Shown here one piece after another: positions 49,239 through 57,729 of a DNA stretch of 64,000 bases (position 1 is its first letter; every line of letters starts with the position of its first letter). The notes beneath the pieces are model-generated. The model was not told the origin of the DNA. It saw only the letters and a list, made by a program, of their open reading frames with translations, and did no database searches. Both the position numbers and the translations under genes were made by a program. This DNA is from Streptomyces sp. CB03234 (GTDB taxonomy: Bacteria; Actinomycetota; Actinomycetes; Streptomycetales; Streptomycetaceae). Location of the stretch: NCBI RefSeq assembly GCF_001905885.1, contig NZ_LIYH01000005.1:248001-312000 (forward strand), written 5' to 3'.

Positions 49239-50357
49239 TCACGCCGCATCACGCAGCGCGTCGGACACTGCAATCAGTTGTTTCACATCCGACTCCCGGT
49301 CGCTTCCCAGAGCCATGGCGAGGGGGACAGCCCGGCGGGGTGCGGGGACGCCCTTCTCGATCCGGGCGGAAGCCCGGCGAAGCCGGACCGCAAGCTCTGC
49401 GGAGTCGATGTCGAAGAGCGCGCTGCCGTCGTCATCTTCATCCAGCAGGTAGGGGCTGATGTCCACCAATCCGTCGCGGCACTCCACGATGCGGCGGTGG
49501 TAACGCCGGTGCACACCACGAGCCCGCCACCGGTCCAGCGCGGCAGGAGACGCCGGCCTCAGCACGTTCTCGGGGTACGCCTCCGCCAGCAGCTCCCATA
49601 GAGGAGCGAGGCGACGATGATCACGCCGGTGGCGGAGCCACAGCCGCAGGGAGGAAATCCGGGCTCGCGCTCCGGAGTACGTGATACCCGCCGCGAACAG
49701 CAGGACGGACGCCACCAGGAGGAAGGCAACGGCGGCCATAAGAGGATGGGGCACGACGACACCGGCCCAGCGAACGGCGACGATGACAGCACGGATCGCA
49801 CAGGCCACAGCCATCGCCCCCAGGCCGACAGCCGCCATCCAGAGCCCGGTTGAGTGCGGGCGTCGGGACATGCGGGCGTAGCGGCGAGTCCACCGGCACG
49901 CCATGCCCAGGGCGTACATGAGGTAGAGCCCGGCCCCGCCGTAGAAGAAGGCGATCTGCGGAATCGTCATGTCGGCCGTGCTGAAGCTGCCAGCGAAGAC
50001 CTCGTGCGGCACGGACACCGCAGCCACCGTGATGGCTACCGCGACGACCCCGACGACGACGGCTTCCTTGCGCGCCCGGCGACGGCCCGCCTCTTCGTCG
50101 GCGGCGGAGTAGAGGTAGAAGCACATCAGGAAGTACATCGCGAGGAGCAACAGCACGTTCTGTATCAGCTTCGCTGTCCCGTGGCCGGCGACCGTATCGA
50201 CGCCGGACGCGCCGCCAGGCATGGCGACGGGATACGACAGCCCAGCACAGAGCAGACAGAGGGTGACAGAACGCAGCGGTGCGTCATGAGGAGAACGCTT
50301 CAGCTGGTAGAGCTTCCAGACGATGGCGGCCACGAGCCCCAGGAGTAGCAGTGCCAT
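49239..50357 (-). CDS. DUF6545/MAB_1171c-type membrane protein
   Basis: 372 residues with seven hydrophobic segments in the first 230 (MALLLLGLVAAIVWKLYQL, NVLLLLAMYFLMCFYLY, VVVGVVAVAITVAAVS, AFFYGGAGLYLMYALGM, MAAVGLGAMAVACAIRAVI, LMAAVAFLLVASVLLFAAG) and a soluble C-terminus (LWELLAEAYPENVLRPA, RRYHRRIVECRDGLVDISPYL) typical of this family. Often annotated as a transporter, without evidence. It regularly neighbours XRE and ImmA/IrrE genes, as here, so a role in signalling is possible. 3-nt gap from the peptidase gene. Confidence 0.82.
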   Translation of the reverse strand: MALLLLGLVAAIVWKLYQLKRSPHDAPLRSVTLCLLCAGLSYPVAMPGGASGVDTVAGHGTAKLIQNVLLLLAMYFLMCFYLYSAADEEAGRRRARKEAVVVGVVAVAITVAAVSVPHEVFAGSFSTADMTIPQIAFFYGGAGLYLMYALGMACRWTRRYARMSRRPHSTGLWMAAVGLGAMAVACAIRAVIVAVRWAGVVVPHPLMAAVAFLLVASVLLFAAGITYSGARARISSLRLWLRHRRDHRRLAPLWELLAEAYPENVLRPASPAALDRWRARGVHRRYHRRIVECRDGLVDISPYLLDEDDDGSALFDIDSAELAVRLRRASARIEKGVPAPRRAVPLAMALGSDRESDVKQLIAVSDALRDAA

Positions 50358-50360
50358 GAG

Positions 50361-50999
50361 CTACAGCCACCCTCGCCGGTCAGCAAGAGCCGACTCCACA
50401 CGACGAAGGGACGGGTCGTCCGACAGCGGAGCTGAGCCGTCCAGCAGGGATGACCACTCCAGGATGATGGTGGCGACTAGCTCGACGGAGCACTCCTCGC
50501 CGTCCTCGTACGAGCAGCGGCGTTGCGCGACGCGTTTGATCGCCTCGGGGCTGAAGACCGGCAGCATGGTGGCCCAGCCCTCAACGTAGACGGCCGTCTC
50601 CTCGTCGGAGTCGACCGCGGAAACTGCTTCCGTCTCCTCGTCCGCGGCCTTTTCTGCGGCCGCTTCGTTCTCCGCTACGAGGATGTGACCTATCTCGTGA
50701 AGCTTGATGTGATCTTGATGCAGGCGGGTTGTTTCCTGCTGGTACAGGATCACGTCGTAATCCTCGTACTCAACCCACATACCCGAAGGCCCCGGCTTCG
50801 GCAGCGGAGCTTCGCGCAGGTACAGGGGGCGCCCCCGCCGTCGGCTGAATGCCTGGCAGAGTTCGTCAACATCGAGCGGGGGAGTCACCCCGAGGTCTTG
50901 CAGCTCACGCCGAATCAGACGATGCAGGTCCCTCTCCACCGTCCGGTTCGCGGCTGAGCGCCAGCGCCCGAATCGGCGACGGCTGAGTCCGCCCTGCAC
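50361..50999 (-). CDS. ImmA/IrrE-like metallopeptidase
   Basis: 212 residues from GTG 50999 (other in-frame starts at 51005 and 51215; the upstream part looks non-coding). HEIGH zinc motif in KLHEIGHIL (about 98-106), a downstream Glu in the acidic stretch, and the N-terminal pattern LIRRELQDLGVTPPLDVDELCQAFSRRRGRPLYL common to this family. ImmA proteins cleave XRE repressors of mobile elements. Others are annotated as toxins. Its partner could be the XRE protein at 47082. Confidence 0.75.
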   Translation of the reverse strand: MQGGLSRRRFGRWRSAANRTVERDLHRLIRRELQDLGVTPPLDVDELCQAFSRRRGRPLYLREAPLPKPGPSGMWVEYEDYDVILYQQETTRLHQDHIKLHEIGHILVAENEAAAEKAADEETEAVSAVDSDEETAVYVEGWATMLPVFSPEAIKRVAQRRCSYEDGEECSVELVATIILEWSSLLDGSAPLSDDPSLRRVESALADRRGWL

Positions 51000-51612
51000 A
51001 GGCACCCCGGACTTCGCCGTTCGACCACCCTTACCTGACCACACCGAGTAATCCCTCCAACCGGCCGTGATGGCTCCCGAGCCGGGCAACTCTCCGCCCG
51101 TGTCGATGACGTCTGGTTCCCGGCGCCGGAAACGAGCGCAGGCAGATACGCCTGTGCCCCGCCACAGCCCCGCAAGGGAAGGCCGGACACCCGGCTTCGA
51201 GATCCTCTCGCCCACCTAGATGTCACTTACGCGAATCCGAGCTGGGACATCGAGCGAGCTGTCTCGGTGGAGCCCCCAGGAACCTCTTTGGACAGTACGT
51301 GACGGTTCAGACAAGGCATGGCTTGAAAGGCATGATCAATTCTTGTAGACCGCAGGTAAACGCGACCGATCAAACTGTGCCAAATCGGCCAGGCTCGGCG
51401 ATCAGGCACCTCCTTGAGCTGCGACTTCACGTCCTGGCGTGGACGCCTCAAGGTGATCGGTGGTGCCAACAGGTCCGTTATGAATCCGAGATGTTCAATC
51501 CTGAAAGGCTTATCGCAAACAGGCTCGAATAGGGCAAATGCCCAACTCGGAGCGTATGTGGCCGTGGTCACTCTGGGGCAGTTCGGGCACTTTCCCCTTT
51601 ACGCTTCTAGGC
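51000..51612. other. low-coding gap with weak leftward frame 51227-51571
   Basis: From the ImmA start to the PPOX start I see no gene with good codon bias. A 114-codon leftward frame (51227-51571; contains TDLLAPPITLRRPRQDVKSQL) is possible but has no clear ribosome binding site and its third positions are not strongly GC. It may be a decayed gene. The stretch is less GC-rich than its surroundings. Confidence 0.35.
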
Positions 51613-52059
51613 ATGCCGAACGCGATATTGAGCCAGTCGGATAGCTACTTGGAGTTTTGGGGCGAATACCATCTGTGCACATTGACCACGCTGCGGCCTG
51701 ATGGCCGCCCGCACGTTGTACCCGTCGGCGTGACGGTCGATGCCGCCGCTGGAGTGGCCCGAGTTATCACCCGCAAATCCAGTCGTAAAGTCGCCAACGT
51801 CCTTGCAGGCGGGAACGCGGCCCGTGTCGCGGTGTGCCAAGTCGATGGCGGCCGGTGGGCAACCCTTGAGGGTGTGGCGGAGGTCCGCACGGACGCCGCG
51901 ACGGTCGAGGACGCCGTCGCCCGCTACGCAGAGCGATACAGGAGGACGCCCGCCCCGGACCCTGAGCGGGTGGTCATCCTCATCACGGTCGATCGGGCGA
52001 TGGGGCAGACCCTCGCTCCGGTACCCCGGGAGATCTCAAGCTCAAGCGCTGCGGCGTAA
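51613..52059 (+). CDS. PPOX-class (pyridoxamine 5'-phosphate oxidase-like) F420/FMN oxidoreductase
   Basis: 148 residues beginning MPNAILSQSDSYLEFW (ATG 51613). Split-barrel fold: HLCTLTTLRPDGRPHVVPVGVTVD (about 18-42), RVITRKSSRKVANVL, RVAVCQVDGGRWATLEGVAEV. This matches small actinobacterial PPOX proteins that bind F420 or FMN; substrate unknown. Stands alone with its own upstream region. Confidence 0.82.
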   Translation: MPNAILSQSDSYLEFWGEYHLCTLTTLRPDGRPHVVPVGVTVDAAAGVARVITRKSSRKVANVLAGGNAARVAVCQVDGGRWATLEGVAEVRTDAATVEDAVARYAERYRRTPAPDPERVVILITVDRAMGQTLAPVPREISSSSAAA

Positions 52060-52196
52060 GGCGGCTACATGGAGCGCGGGTGATTGGGTGCGAGCGCCCC
52101 AATCACCGCAGCCTGCGTGATGCGGCGGGAGCTCGTCGGGGATCCGTGCAAACTTCCGAGACGAGCCCAACGGGGGCCATGGGATGATCTTGCTCC

Positions 52197-52427
52197 GTGA
52201 TTGATGAGCAGAATTCTGGTAAGCGCGGTAGCTGGCTGGCCCGATTCCTTGAACGTCGGCGGGAGGCGTGTCGCAGGCGTGGGCCGCGGCGGCGGTCGTT
52301 GGAGGACGCAGCTCAGCGAGCGGCCGACGACCTGGAGGGCGTCGGTTGGCGAGATAGGCGACCGGCCCGGCGGCTGACTGTTCATGAGGCTGCCGAACGC
52401 GCCGCCGACTACCTGGAGGGCCGGTAG
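52197..52427 (+). CDS. small hypothetical protein with internal repeat (76 aa)
   Basis: 76 residues from GTG 52197. Basic N-terminal half (ARFLERRREACRRRGPRRR) and a twice-repeated helix, EDAAQRAADDLEG and HEAAERAADYLEG. No recognised family; no clear ribosome binding site, so the call rests on codon bias and the repeat. Confidence 0.45.
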   Translation: MIDEQNSGKRGSWLARFLERRREACRRRGPRRRSLEDAAQRAADDLEGVGWRDRRPARRLTVHEAAERAADYLEGR

Positions 52428-52464
52428 GCGCCCAGGTCAGGCAGGCCCCGGCACCCAGGGCCGG

Positions 52465-52938
52465 TCATAGCAGGCGGCCAGATGGTGCTCCGCCAGGGTC
52501 GTCGGCCAGCACGACGGCGGCCCTGACGCGTTTACCCACTGGCTCGCGGCGGATCTCAAAGCTGTGGCACAGCGCGATGACGATTTCGAGGCCGTGCTGC
52601 CCGACCCGGCCCGGGTCTCCAGCGCATGCCGCCGGCAGGGTCGGGTTGGTGTCCCACACGCTGATCTGGACGGTGCCGTCGCTGACCTCAAGGTCCAGCA
52701 GGCAGGGGCCGGGTGCGTACTTGTAGGCGTTGGTCATCAGTTCGCTGACCACTAGCTCCACCGCGCCCATCGCACGGTTCGACACGGGGATGCCGTGCAC
52801 GGCTTGCACGTCGGTCATGAACTGGCGGGCCGCCTCGCGGGCCTCGGCGATCGGCTCGCTGCCCTCGAAGGCGAGAGCCGACAACACCGGGCGGCGGGCC
52901 CGCGACTGATCCTCGTTTTCGTGCAGCACTGGGCCCAC
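52465..52938 (-). CDS. ATP-binding protein, GHKL/anti-sigma-type
   Basis: About 157 residues from GTG 52938 (GAGGGTGG upstream); GTG 52929 or the long frame to 53262 are alternatives. GHKL motifs: AVELVVSELMTNAYKYAPG (N-box, about 78-96), ISVWDTNP (G1) and VGQHGLEIVIALCHSF (G2). RsbW-like single-domain kinase or anti-sigma factor; partner unknown. The second such protein in the window (see 25025). Confidence 0.75.
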   Translation of the reverse strand: MGPVLHENEDQSRARRPVLSALAFEGSEPIAEAREAARQFMTDVQAVHGIPVSNRAMGAVELVVSELMTNAYKYAPGPCLLDLEVSDGTVQISVWDTNPTLPAACAGDPGRVGQHGLEIVIALCHSFEIRREPVGKRVRAAVVLADDPGGAPSGRLL

Positions 52939-53341
52939 ACCGCCACCCTCGTCCTGAGCAACACGGTTAACGGCACCCGGATACCCCCGAAACGACACGG
53001 CACGCGTGCTTACGGCCAGCCGCCTCCTGGCACCGTGACCTTCCTGCGGCAGTCCGCGTTGAAGGGGGCGACACGTGCACTCCACCGGCCCTCTGGTCGG
53101 CACTCGTGTGGTGATGATGGGGATTCTTGAAAACGGCCAGGGCTGCTCGTCGCCCCACTCGGTCAGGGATTCAACAGAGTGGCGAGTGGCAACGAGCATG
53201 GTGAGTCCGACACTGAGGAACACCAGAGCGGAGATCAGGTCATCTCTGCTGGGTGCTGACAAACGGTGGACTGGGTCGGTCAGTGGCTACGGTCGGCGGA
53301 CAACAGCGCGGCGGTAGCCCCCAGCGTGACAACATCAACGC

Positions 53342-53602
53342 ATGGGCATCTTCAACTCCATCGCGCGTGGCCTCGGTAGCCTCCGCCCGCTGTCCGACGC
53401 GGAACTCGCAGACGAACGCGAGGCGCTGCGAGAGCGTTACGTATCCGCGGATGTCAACGAAGCGGATAAACTGTACGACGAGCTGCAGCGCTACGACGCA
53501 GAGATGATTCGCCGTGCAAACGATGCCTATGCCCGCGAGAACCCGAACCCACCAGAGCCCAGGCATCGCGAGCACGGGTGGTACCTGCCGAACGACGACT
53601 AG
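53342..53602 (+). CDS. small acidic helical protein (86 aa)
   Basis: 86 residues from ATG 53342: MGIFNSIARGLGSLRPLSD, ELADEREALRERYVSADVN, LYDELQRYDAEMIRRANDAY. Two coiled-coil helices; no membrane segment or family recognised. Diverges from the GHKL gene. Confidence 0.6.
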   Translation: MGIFNSIARGLGSLRPLSDAELADEREALRERYVSADVNEADKLYDELQRYDAEMIRRANDAYARENPNPPEPRHREHGWYLPNDD

Positions 53603-53774
53603 GCGTGCGTCTACAGGTGACGAGTAGGTTCTTTTGCATGCAGTTCCGGCGAACCCGCCCACCGCGTAGGGTTGTTGGGCGACAATCTCTGCATGCTGGC
53701 ACCGTTCCCCCCCTCCTCCACCGTCGCAGCGGAGCGTCATCATCAAGAAGCCCCGCAGCCTGGCCCGACGGCTC

Positions 53775-54224
53775 ATGCAGGAGGCCGGCAGCGGGCCGCT
53801 GCCCGTTCTTGCCCTGCGCATCCAGGACCGCGCCCGCGCCACCGCCAATGACTTCCTTCGCGAGCACGGGTACCGTGAACATCGGCTCTACGTCCTGGAG
53901 ATCGCAGGACACACACCCCGCATCAAGATCGGGTACAGCAGCGCTCCATGGGAACGCCTCACCCGGCACATCGGGGAAGCCAATCGCTGGCAACACACGC
54001 TGATCCAGGCCCATTTCTCCGACGCTCTGCCCGACAAGGCCACGGCCAAGAGCGCCGAGCAGCAGGCGCACGCGTTCATGAGCAAGTTCTATGACTGCGT
54101 GCCGGGCTCTCCGGAGATGTTCGCTGGCAGTGACTTCCGCGCCGGGAAGACCTGCGTGGAGACTGCCGTGGCCTGTGCGCTGTGTGGACGGTCGGAGCAA
54201 GAGTCAAGATCTGTGGACCGCTGA
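53775..54224 (+). CDS. GIY-YIG-like nuclease-domain protein
   Basis: 149 residues from ATG 53775. HRLYVLEIAGHTPRIKIGYSSAPWERLTRHIGEAN (about 41-75) follows the GIY-YIG/T5orf172 pattern: a YVL strand, KIGYS and an Arg after the helix start. C-terminal CALCGRSEQES tail. Related proteins are found on phages and mobile elements. Start uncertain; a longer frame upstream lacks a good start. Confidence 0.6.
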   Translation: MQEAGSGPLPVLALRIQDRARATANDFLREHGYREHRLYVLEIAGHTPRIKIGYSSAPWERLTRHIGEANRWQHTLIQAHFSDALPDKATAKSAEQQAHAFMSKFYDCVPGSPEMFAGSDFRAGKTCVETAVACALCGRSEQESRSVDR

Positions 54225-54226
54225 AG

Positions 54227-54620
54227 TCATGGCGCCACACGCGAAGGTGGCCAGGCCCGACGGCGGCGACCAGGGCGGTGCGGATGGTGGCCAGGTCGGC
54301 GATCTTTGCGTCGACCTCGGCGAGCTTGGCCGCAGCACGTTCCTGGAGCCCCGCCGCGGGGCAGCCGTGGCGGTGGCGGCCGGCCTCCAGCAGCTCGGCG
54401 ACCTCCTCCAGCGTGAACCCGAGCCGCTGGGCCGCCTTGATCACTCCCAGCGCGGTCACCGCCTCCTCGCCGCACAGGCGGTGACCGCCATGCTTCGTCC
54501 CGGCTCGGCCAGCAGGCCGCGCCGCTCGTAGTAGCGCCCGACCGGGCCTTGCCAGCCGGTGCGGACGCGGTCGGCGGACAGCGGCGGTGTCTGCCGGGCC
54601 TTCTTGGTCGTCTTGCCCAT
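54227..54620 (-). pseudogene. MerR-family regulator gene, frameshifted and truncated
   Basis: From ATG 54620 one frame reads MGKTTKKARQ then GRYYERRGLLAEPGRSM and stops. The next frame continues as GHRLCGEEAVTALGVIKAAQRLGFTLEEVAELLEAGRHRHGC and AAKLAEVDAKIADL, the conserved MerR dimerisation region. A one-base deletion near 54486-54492 (before GGTCAC on the coding strand) would restore R-x-x-GGHRL. The N-terminal HTH also looks poor, and the C-terminus runs on without a typical end. Either decay or a sequencing error. Confidence 0.7.
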
Positions 54621-54697
54621 GGTCGAGTCCCCCTGGTAATGCCGGCGGCGTACGGCCGCTGGTGCTGAGATGGATCTTGTTCCGGTGGTCGGGCGGC

Positions 54698-54826
54698 CTA
54701 CGGCTTGTTTTCGGCCGGATAGTCCTTGTCGGGCTCGCTCTGGTCTTCGTCCTCGCCGTCGTCGGGCCAGCGGCCGAACGGTCCGGGCAAGCCCGGGCCC
54801 ACACCGAGGACAGGGGCGCCCTTCAT
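54698..54826 (-). CDS. small acidic peptide gene (42 aa)
   Basis: Open frame ATG 54826 to TAG 54698 encoding a Gly/Pro-rich start (MKGAPVLGVGPGLPGPFGRW) and an acidic end (PDDGEDEDQSEPDKDYPAENKP). No Cys. It lies between the deformylase gene and the MerR fragment and could be cotranscribed with the former. Codon bias is good, but short frames of this type are not secure. Confidence 0.4.
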   Translation of the reverse strand: MKGAPVLGVGPGLPGPFGRWPDDGEDEDQSEPDKDYPAENKP

Positions 54827-54880
54827 GCGGTGAGGATTGTCGTAGATCACGGTGTTCTTCCAGGAAGTCTGAGGGGCGGC

Positions 54881-55450
54881 TCAGGAGTCGTATGCCCAGG
54901 CCCGGCCCGTTTGCTGGTATTCCTCGACAGGAATGGGCTCGACGCCGGGCCGCATCCGTGAGGTGTAGAGCAGCCCGTCGAGGTGGTCGATCTCGTGGGC
55001 GACGAGCCGCGCGAGCCCGCGCTCGTACACGGTGGTGACCGTCCTGCCGTCCAACGCCGTGGTCTCCACCGTGATCGTCAGCGGACGGGGGACCATGCCG
55101 CGGACGTCGAAGAAGGACAGGCAACCCTCGTACTGCTCGTCGGCCTCCTCGGAGGTCTCGGCGACCCGGGGATTCAGCAGCACAATCGCGGGCGTGTCAC
55201 GGCCGGGCGGCTGGACGACGGCGGCGGCGCGGCCGATGCCGATCTGCGGGGCCGCCAGCCCCATGCCCTTTGCGAAGGGGTGGACCTGCCCGATCCGCTC
55301 CATGGCGGCGTAGAGGTGGTCGACGCACCGCTCGGCGGCTTCGCGCTCGGCGGGCAGGTCGAAGGGCCGGGCCGGTTCGGCGAGTACGGGGGCGCCGTAC
55401 TGGACGACGCCGATCTCGCGCATCCGCTGGCTGGGTTGGACCGTGCTCAC
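54881..55450 (-). CDS. def: peptide deformylase
   Basis: 189 residues from GTG 55450 (GTGA overlap with the XRE gene). Removes the formyl group from nascent proteins. All three PDF motifs are present: GMGLAAPQIG (about 59-68), EGCLSF (109-114, metal Cys) and HEIDH (about 151-155, metal His and catalytic Glu). It lies outside the usual def-fmt operon and is co-regulated with an XRE gene, so it is an accessory PDF. Such copies can confer resistance to PDF inhibitors or act on particular peptides; which applies here is unknown. Confidence 0.92.
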   Translation of the reverse strand: MSTVQPSQRMREIGVVQYGAPVLAEPARPFDLPAEREAAERCVDHLYAAMERIGQVHPFAKGMGLAAPQIGIGRAAAVVQPPGRDTPAIVLLNPRVAETSEEADEQYEGCLSFFDVRGMVPRPLTITVETTALDGRTVTTVYERGLARLVAHEIDHLDGLLYTSRMRPGVEPIPVEEYQQTGRAWAYDS

Positions 55451-56424
55451 CTGGGCTCTCCCGGGGTCGTATCGGGTTGGGGTCGGGCGGCGCGCAGGCG
55501 CCATTCGAGACGGTAGCGGGCGTGCAGGGCCGGGGAAGTCGTGGTCCAGGTGAACACGCGCATCCCGTTCTCCTCGCTGCGGACCAGCGCGGTCCGCAAG
55601 GGTGCCGCCTCGGCCGTCATGGACGTCTCGGTGCCCCACACCACCGGGTCCAGGTGGGCGGGGAAGGCGAGCTGTACTTCGAGATGCTCGGTCGGCAGGC
55701 GTACGGCGCGCTGGAACCAGCGGCCCCACTTGTCGTCGCCAACGCTGTAGGCGTACTGAATCCACACCGACTCGCCCGGATACAGCGGGAAGCGGCCCTG
55801 CTCGTTGTCGAACAGCAGCCAGACCTCTTTGAAGGCGTCCCGGTCGTGCTTGGCCTCCCACCGCATCGCCTCGCCCCGGCAGGTGGCGCTCAGCGCCAGT
55901 TCCTCCCAGGTCAGCGGATGCGCGCGGTAGTGGGCGTTGGAGCGTTCCGGCTCGCCGGGGTAGCGGTCCACCGAGATGCGGATCAGGTAGCGGGTGACCG
56001 GCTCGCTGCCGGTGTTGCGCAGCCGGCGCCGCATCGTCAGGCGGTAGGCGTGCCCGTCGTACTCCAGGCGGGCCTGGTCGTGCTCAACCACCAGCGCGGA
56101 CCCGGTGGCATAGGGCTGCTCGGCCTGTCGCGGGGCCGGCGGGGCGGCGGGGTGCTTGGCGCGGGCCCTGGCGGCCTCGTAGTCGGTCCACCGGCGCCAG
56201 ATCGCCTTGCCCGCGTTCAGCGCCTCTTCGGCGAGGCGGGCGAACTCCTCGGTGGGCTTGGCCCGGCCGGACTCGATGTGGCTGACGTAGGACGGGTCGA
56301 AGCCCATCGCCGCCGCCAGGGCCCGCTTCGCCAGGCCCCGGACCTCGCGCCAGTAGGAGACCTCCGCGGCGAACGCCTCCGCCGCCTGCTCCACCGTCGT
56401 GCCCGTGTCCGCAGCTGTGTCCAT
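55447..56424 (-). CDS. XRE-family regulator with beta-rich C-terminal domain
   Basis: 325 residues. HTH at about 18-75 (VSYWREVRGLAKRALAAAMGFDPSYVSHIESGRAKPTEEF). The long C-terminal domain (about 110-310) is beta-rich and resembles the domains seen in a Streptomyces XRE family, with YRLTMRRRLRNTGSEPVTRYLIRISVDRYPG and LYPGESVWIQYAYSVGDDKWG. First gene of the XRE-def pair, diverging from the glycosyltransferase operon across a 147-bp region with an inverted repeat, so it probably controls both. Confidence 0.85.
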   Translation of the reverse strand: MDTAADTGTTVEQAAEAFAAEVSYWREVRGLAKRALAAAMGFDPSYVSHIESGRAKPTEEFARLAEEALNAGKAIWRRWTDYEAARARAKHPAAPPAPRQAEQPYATGSALVVEHDQARLEYDGHAYRLTMRRRLRNTGSEPVTRYLIRISVDRYPGEPERSNAHYRAHPLTWEELALSATCRGEAMRWEAKHDRDAFKEVWLLFDNEQGRFPLYPGESVWIQYAYSVGDDKWGRWFQRAVRLPTEHLEVQLAFPAHLDPVVWGTETSMTAEAAPLRTALVRSEENGMRVFTWTTTSPALHARYRLEWRLRAARPQPDTTPGEPR

Positions 56425-56452
56425 CGACGCCCCCCGAACCGCCCGGCATGGT

Positions 56453-56490
56453 GATGATGAATGAACCGTGAGTGACCTCAGTTCATCATC
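56453..56490. promoter_or_regulatory. divergent operator candidate
   Basis: GATGATGAA (56453-56461) and TTCATCATC (56482-56490) form 9-bp arms, with an inner GAAC/GTTC pair (56463-56466/56481-56484), centred between XRE and glycosyltransferase starts. Good position for the XRE protein to regulate both directions. Confidence 0.55.
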
Positions 56491-56571
56491 CCGTCACCGT
56501 CAAGGTCACCGCTTTCCTTCTCGTGAGCGGCCCGGTTCCGCCGGGCCCCAGATGAGGGAGGCGAGGGCGCG

Positions 56572-57729
56572 ATGCGCGTGCTGTACCTGCTCAACATCTC
56601 CAACCCCGACCGGCTGATGGCCGACTCCGGGTGGATCTTCGCGGACCTGCTCGCCCCGGCCCTGGCCGACGCCGGAGCCGAGGTCACCGTCGCCGCCCCG
56701 GCCCCGGCCGGTGACGGGCGGGCCGGCTTCCAGCGCACGGCGGTGCCCGGCACGAAGTACCGGGCCCGCTTCGCCCACGACCTGAACCAGCTCGCCGACC
56801 TGATCCGCGAGGTCCGCCCCGAGGCGGTGGTCGCCAACCAGATCGAAGCCGCGCCCGCCGTACGCACCGCCCTGCTGGAAGCCGGATCGGACGCGGTGCT
56901 GGCCGGGTACTGCCACTACCTGCCGTTCTCCTTCACCGGAGACCAGCAGCTGCTCGTGGACCCCTCCCTGAACGACGCCGGGCTGGGCCGCAGCGTGCTG
57001 CTGGCCTTCGCCGCCGGGCTCGCCGCCTGCGACCGCGTCCTGGTGCACTCCTCCACCGCCGCCTCGTGGACGACGGCCGCCGCCTTGCGGATGGCCGTGG
57101 ACCTGGGCGAGAAACTGCGCGTGGTGCCCGCACCGCGCGACGAGCGCCTGGTACGCGACCCCGCCGAGGTCGCCGCGCCGAACGGCGACGGGGCGGTGGG
57201 GGTCTACAACCACCGGCTCTACGCGCACTACGGCACCGCCCGCTTCGCCGACCTCGCCCGCCAGATCACCGCCCAGGCGCCGGTACGGCTGAAGGTCATG
57301 GACCTGTTCGGGGCCCGTCGCACCGACCGCACTCGCCTGGACTCCAGCCCCGAGCGGCACCGCGATCAGCTCGCCGCCCTGGACGGGGTGGAGGTCGTCT
57401 CCGACCGCGGCGACCGCGTCCGGTACCGGAACCTGCTGGCCGGCGCGCACTTCGGCATCGCGCCGTTCAGGGAGGGCTGCCCGTGGTCCATGTCGGTGAT
57501 CGACTGTCAGGGCATGGGGCTGCCGGTCATCGCCCCGCGTCTGGGCTGGCTGGCGGAGCACATCGACGCCGAGCTGCTGTTCAACACCGACGCCGAGGCG
57601 GTCGCCCTCGCCGAGCGGCTGGCCACCGACGCCGAGTTCTACACCGTGCACGCCAAGCGCGCCCACGCCTCCACCGCCGACTTCACCCCCGCCCTGGTCG
57701 CCGCCCGCTACCTTCAGGCGCTCTCATGA
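56572..57729 (+). CDS. glycosyltransferase, GT4-like
   Basis: 385 residues. Starts MRVLYLLNISNPDRLMADSGWIFADLLAPALADAGAEVTVAAP (Rossmann N-domain). Donor-domain region: APFREGCPWSMSVIDCQGMGLPVIAPRLGWLAEHI (about 300-340). GT-B fold; sugar and acceptor unknown. First gene of a four-gene unit; its stop overlaps the next start (ATGA at 57726). Promoter region shared with the XRE gene. Confidence 0.85.
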   Translation: MRVLYLLNISNPDRLMADSGWIFADLLAPALADAGAEVTVAAPAPAGDGRAGFQRTAVPGTKYRARFAHDLNQLADLIREVRPEAVVANQIEAAPAVRTALLEAGSDAVLAGYCHYLPFSFTGDQQLLVDPSLNDAGLGRSVLLAFAAGLAACDRVLVHSSTAASWTTAAALRMAVDLGEKLRVVPAPRDERLVRDPAEVAAPNGDGAVGVYNHRLYAHYGTARFADLARQITAQAPVRLKVMDLFGARRTDRTRLDSSPERHRDQLAALDGVEVVSDRGDRVRYRNLLAGAHFGIAPFREGCPWSMSVIDCQGMGLPVIAPRLGWLAEHIDAELLFNTDAEAVALAERLATDAEFYTVHAKRAHASTADFTPALVAARYLQALS

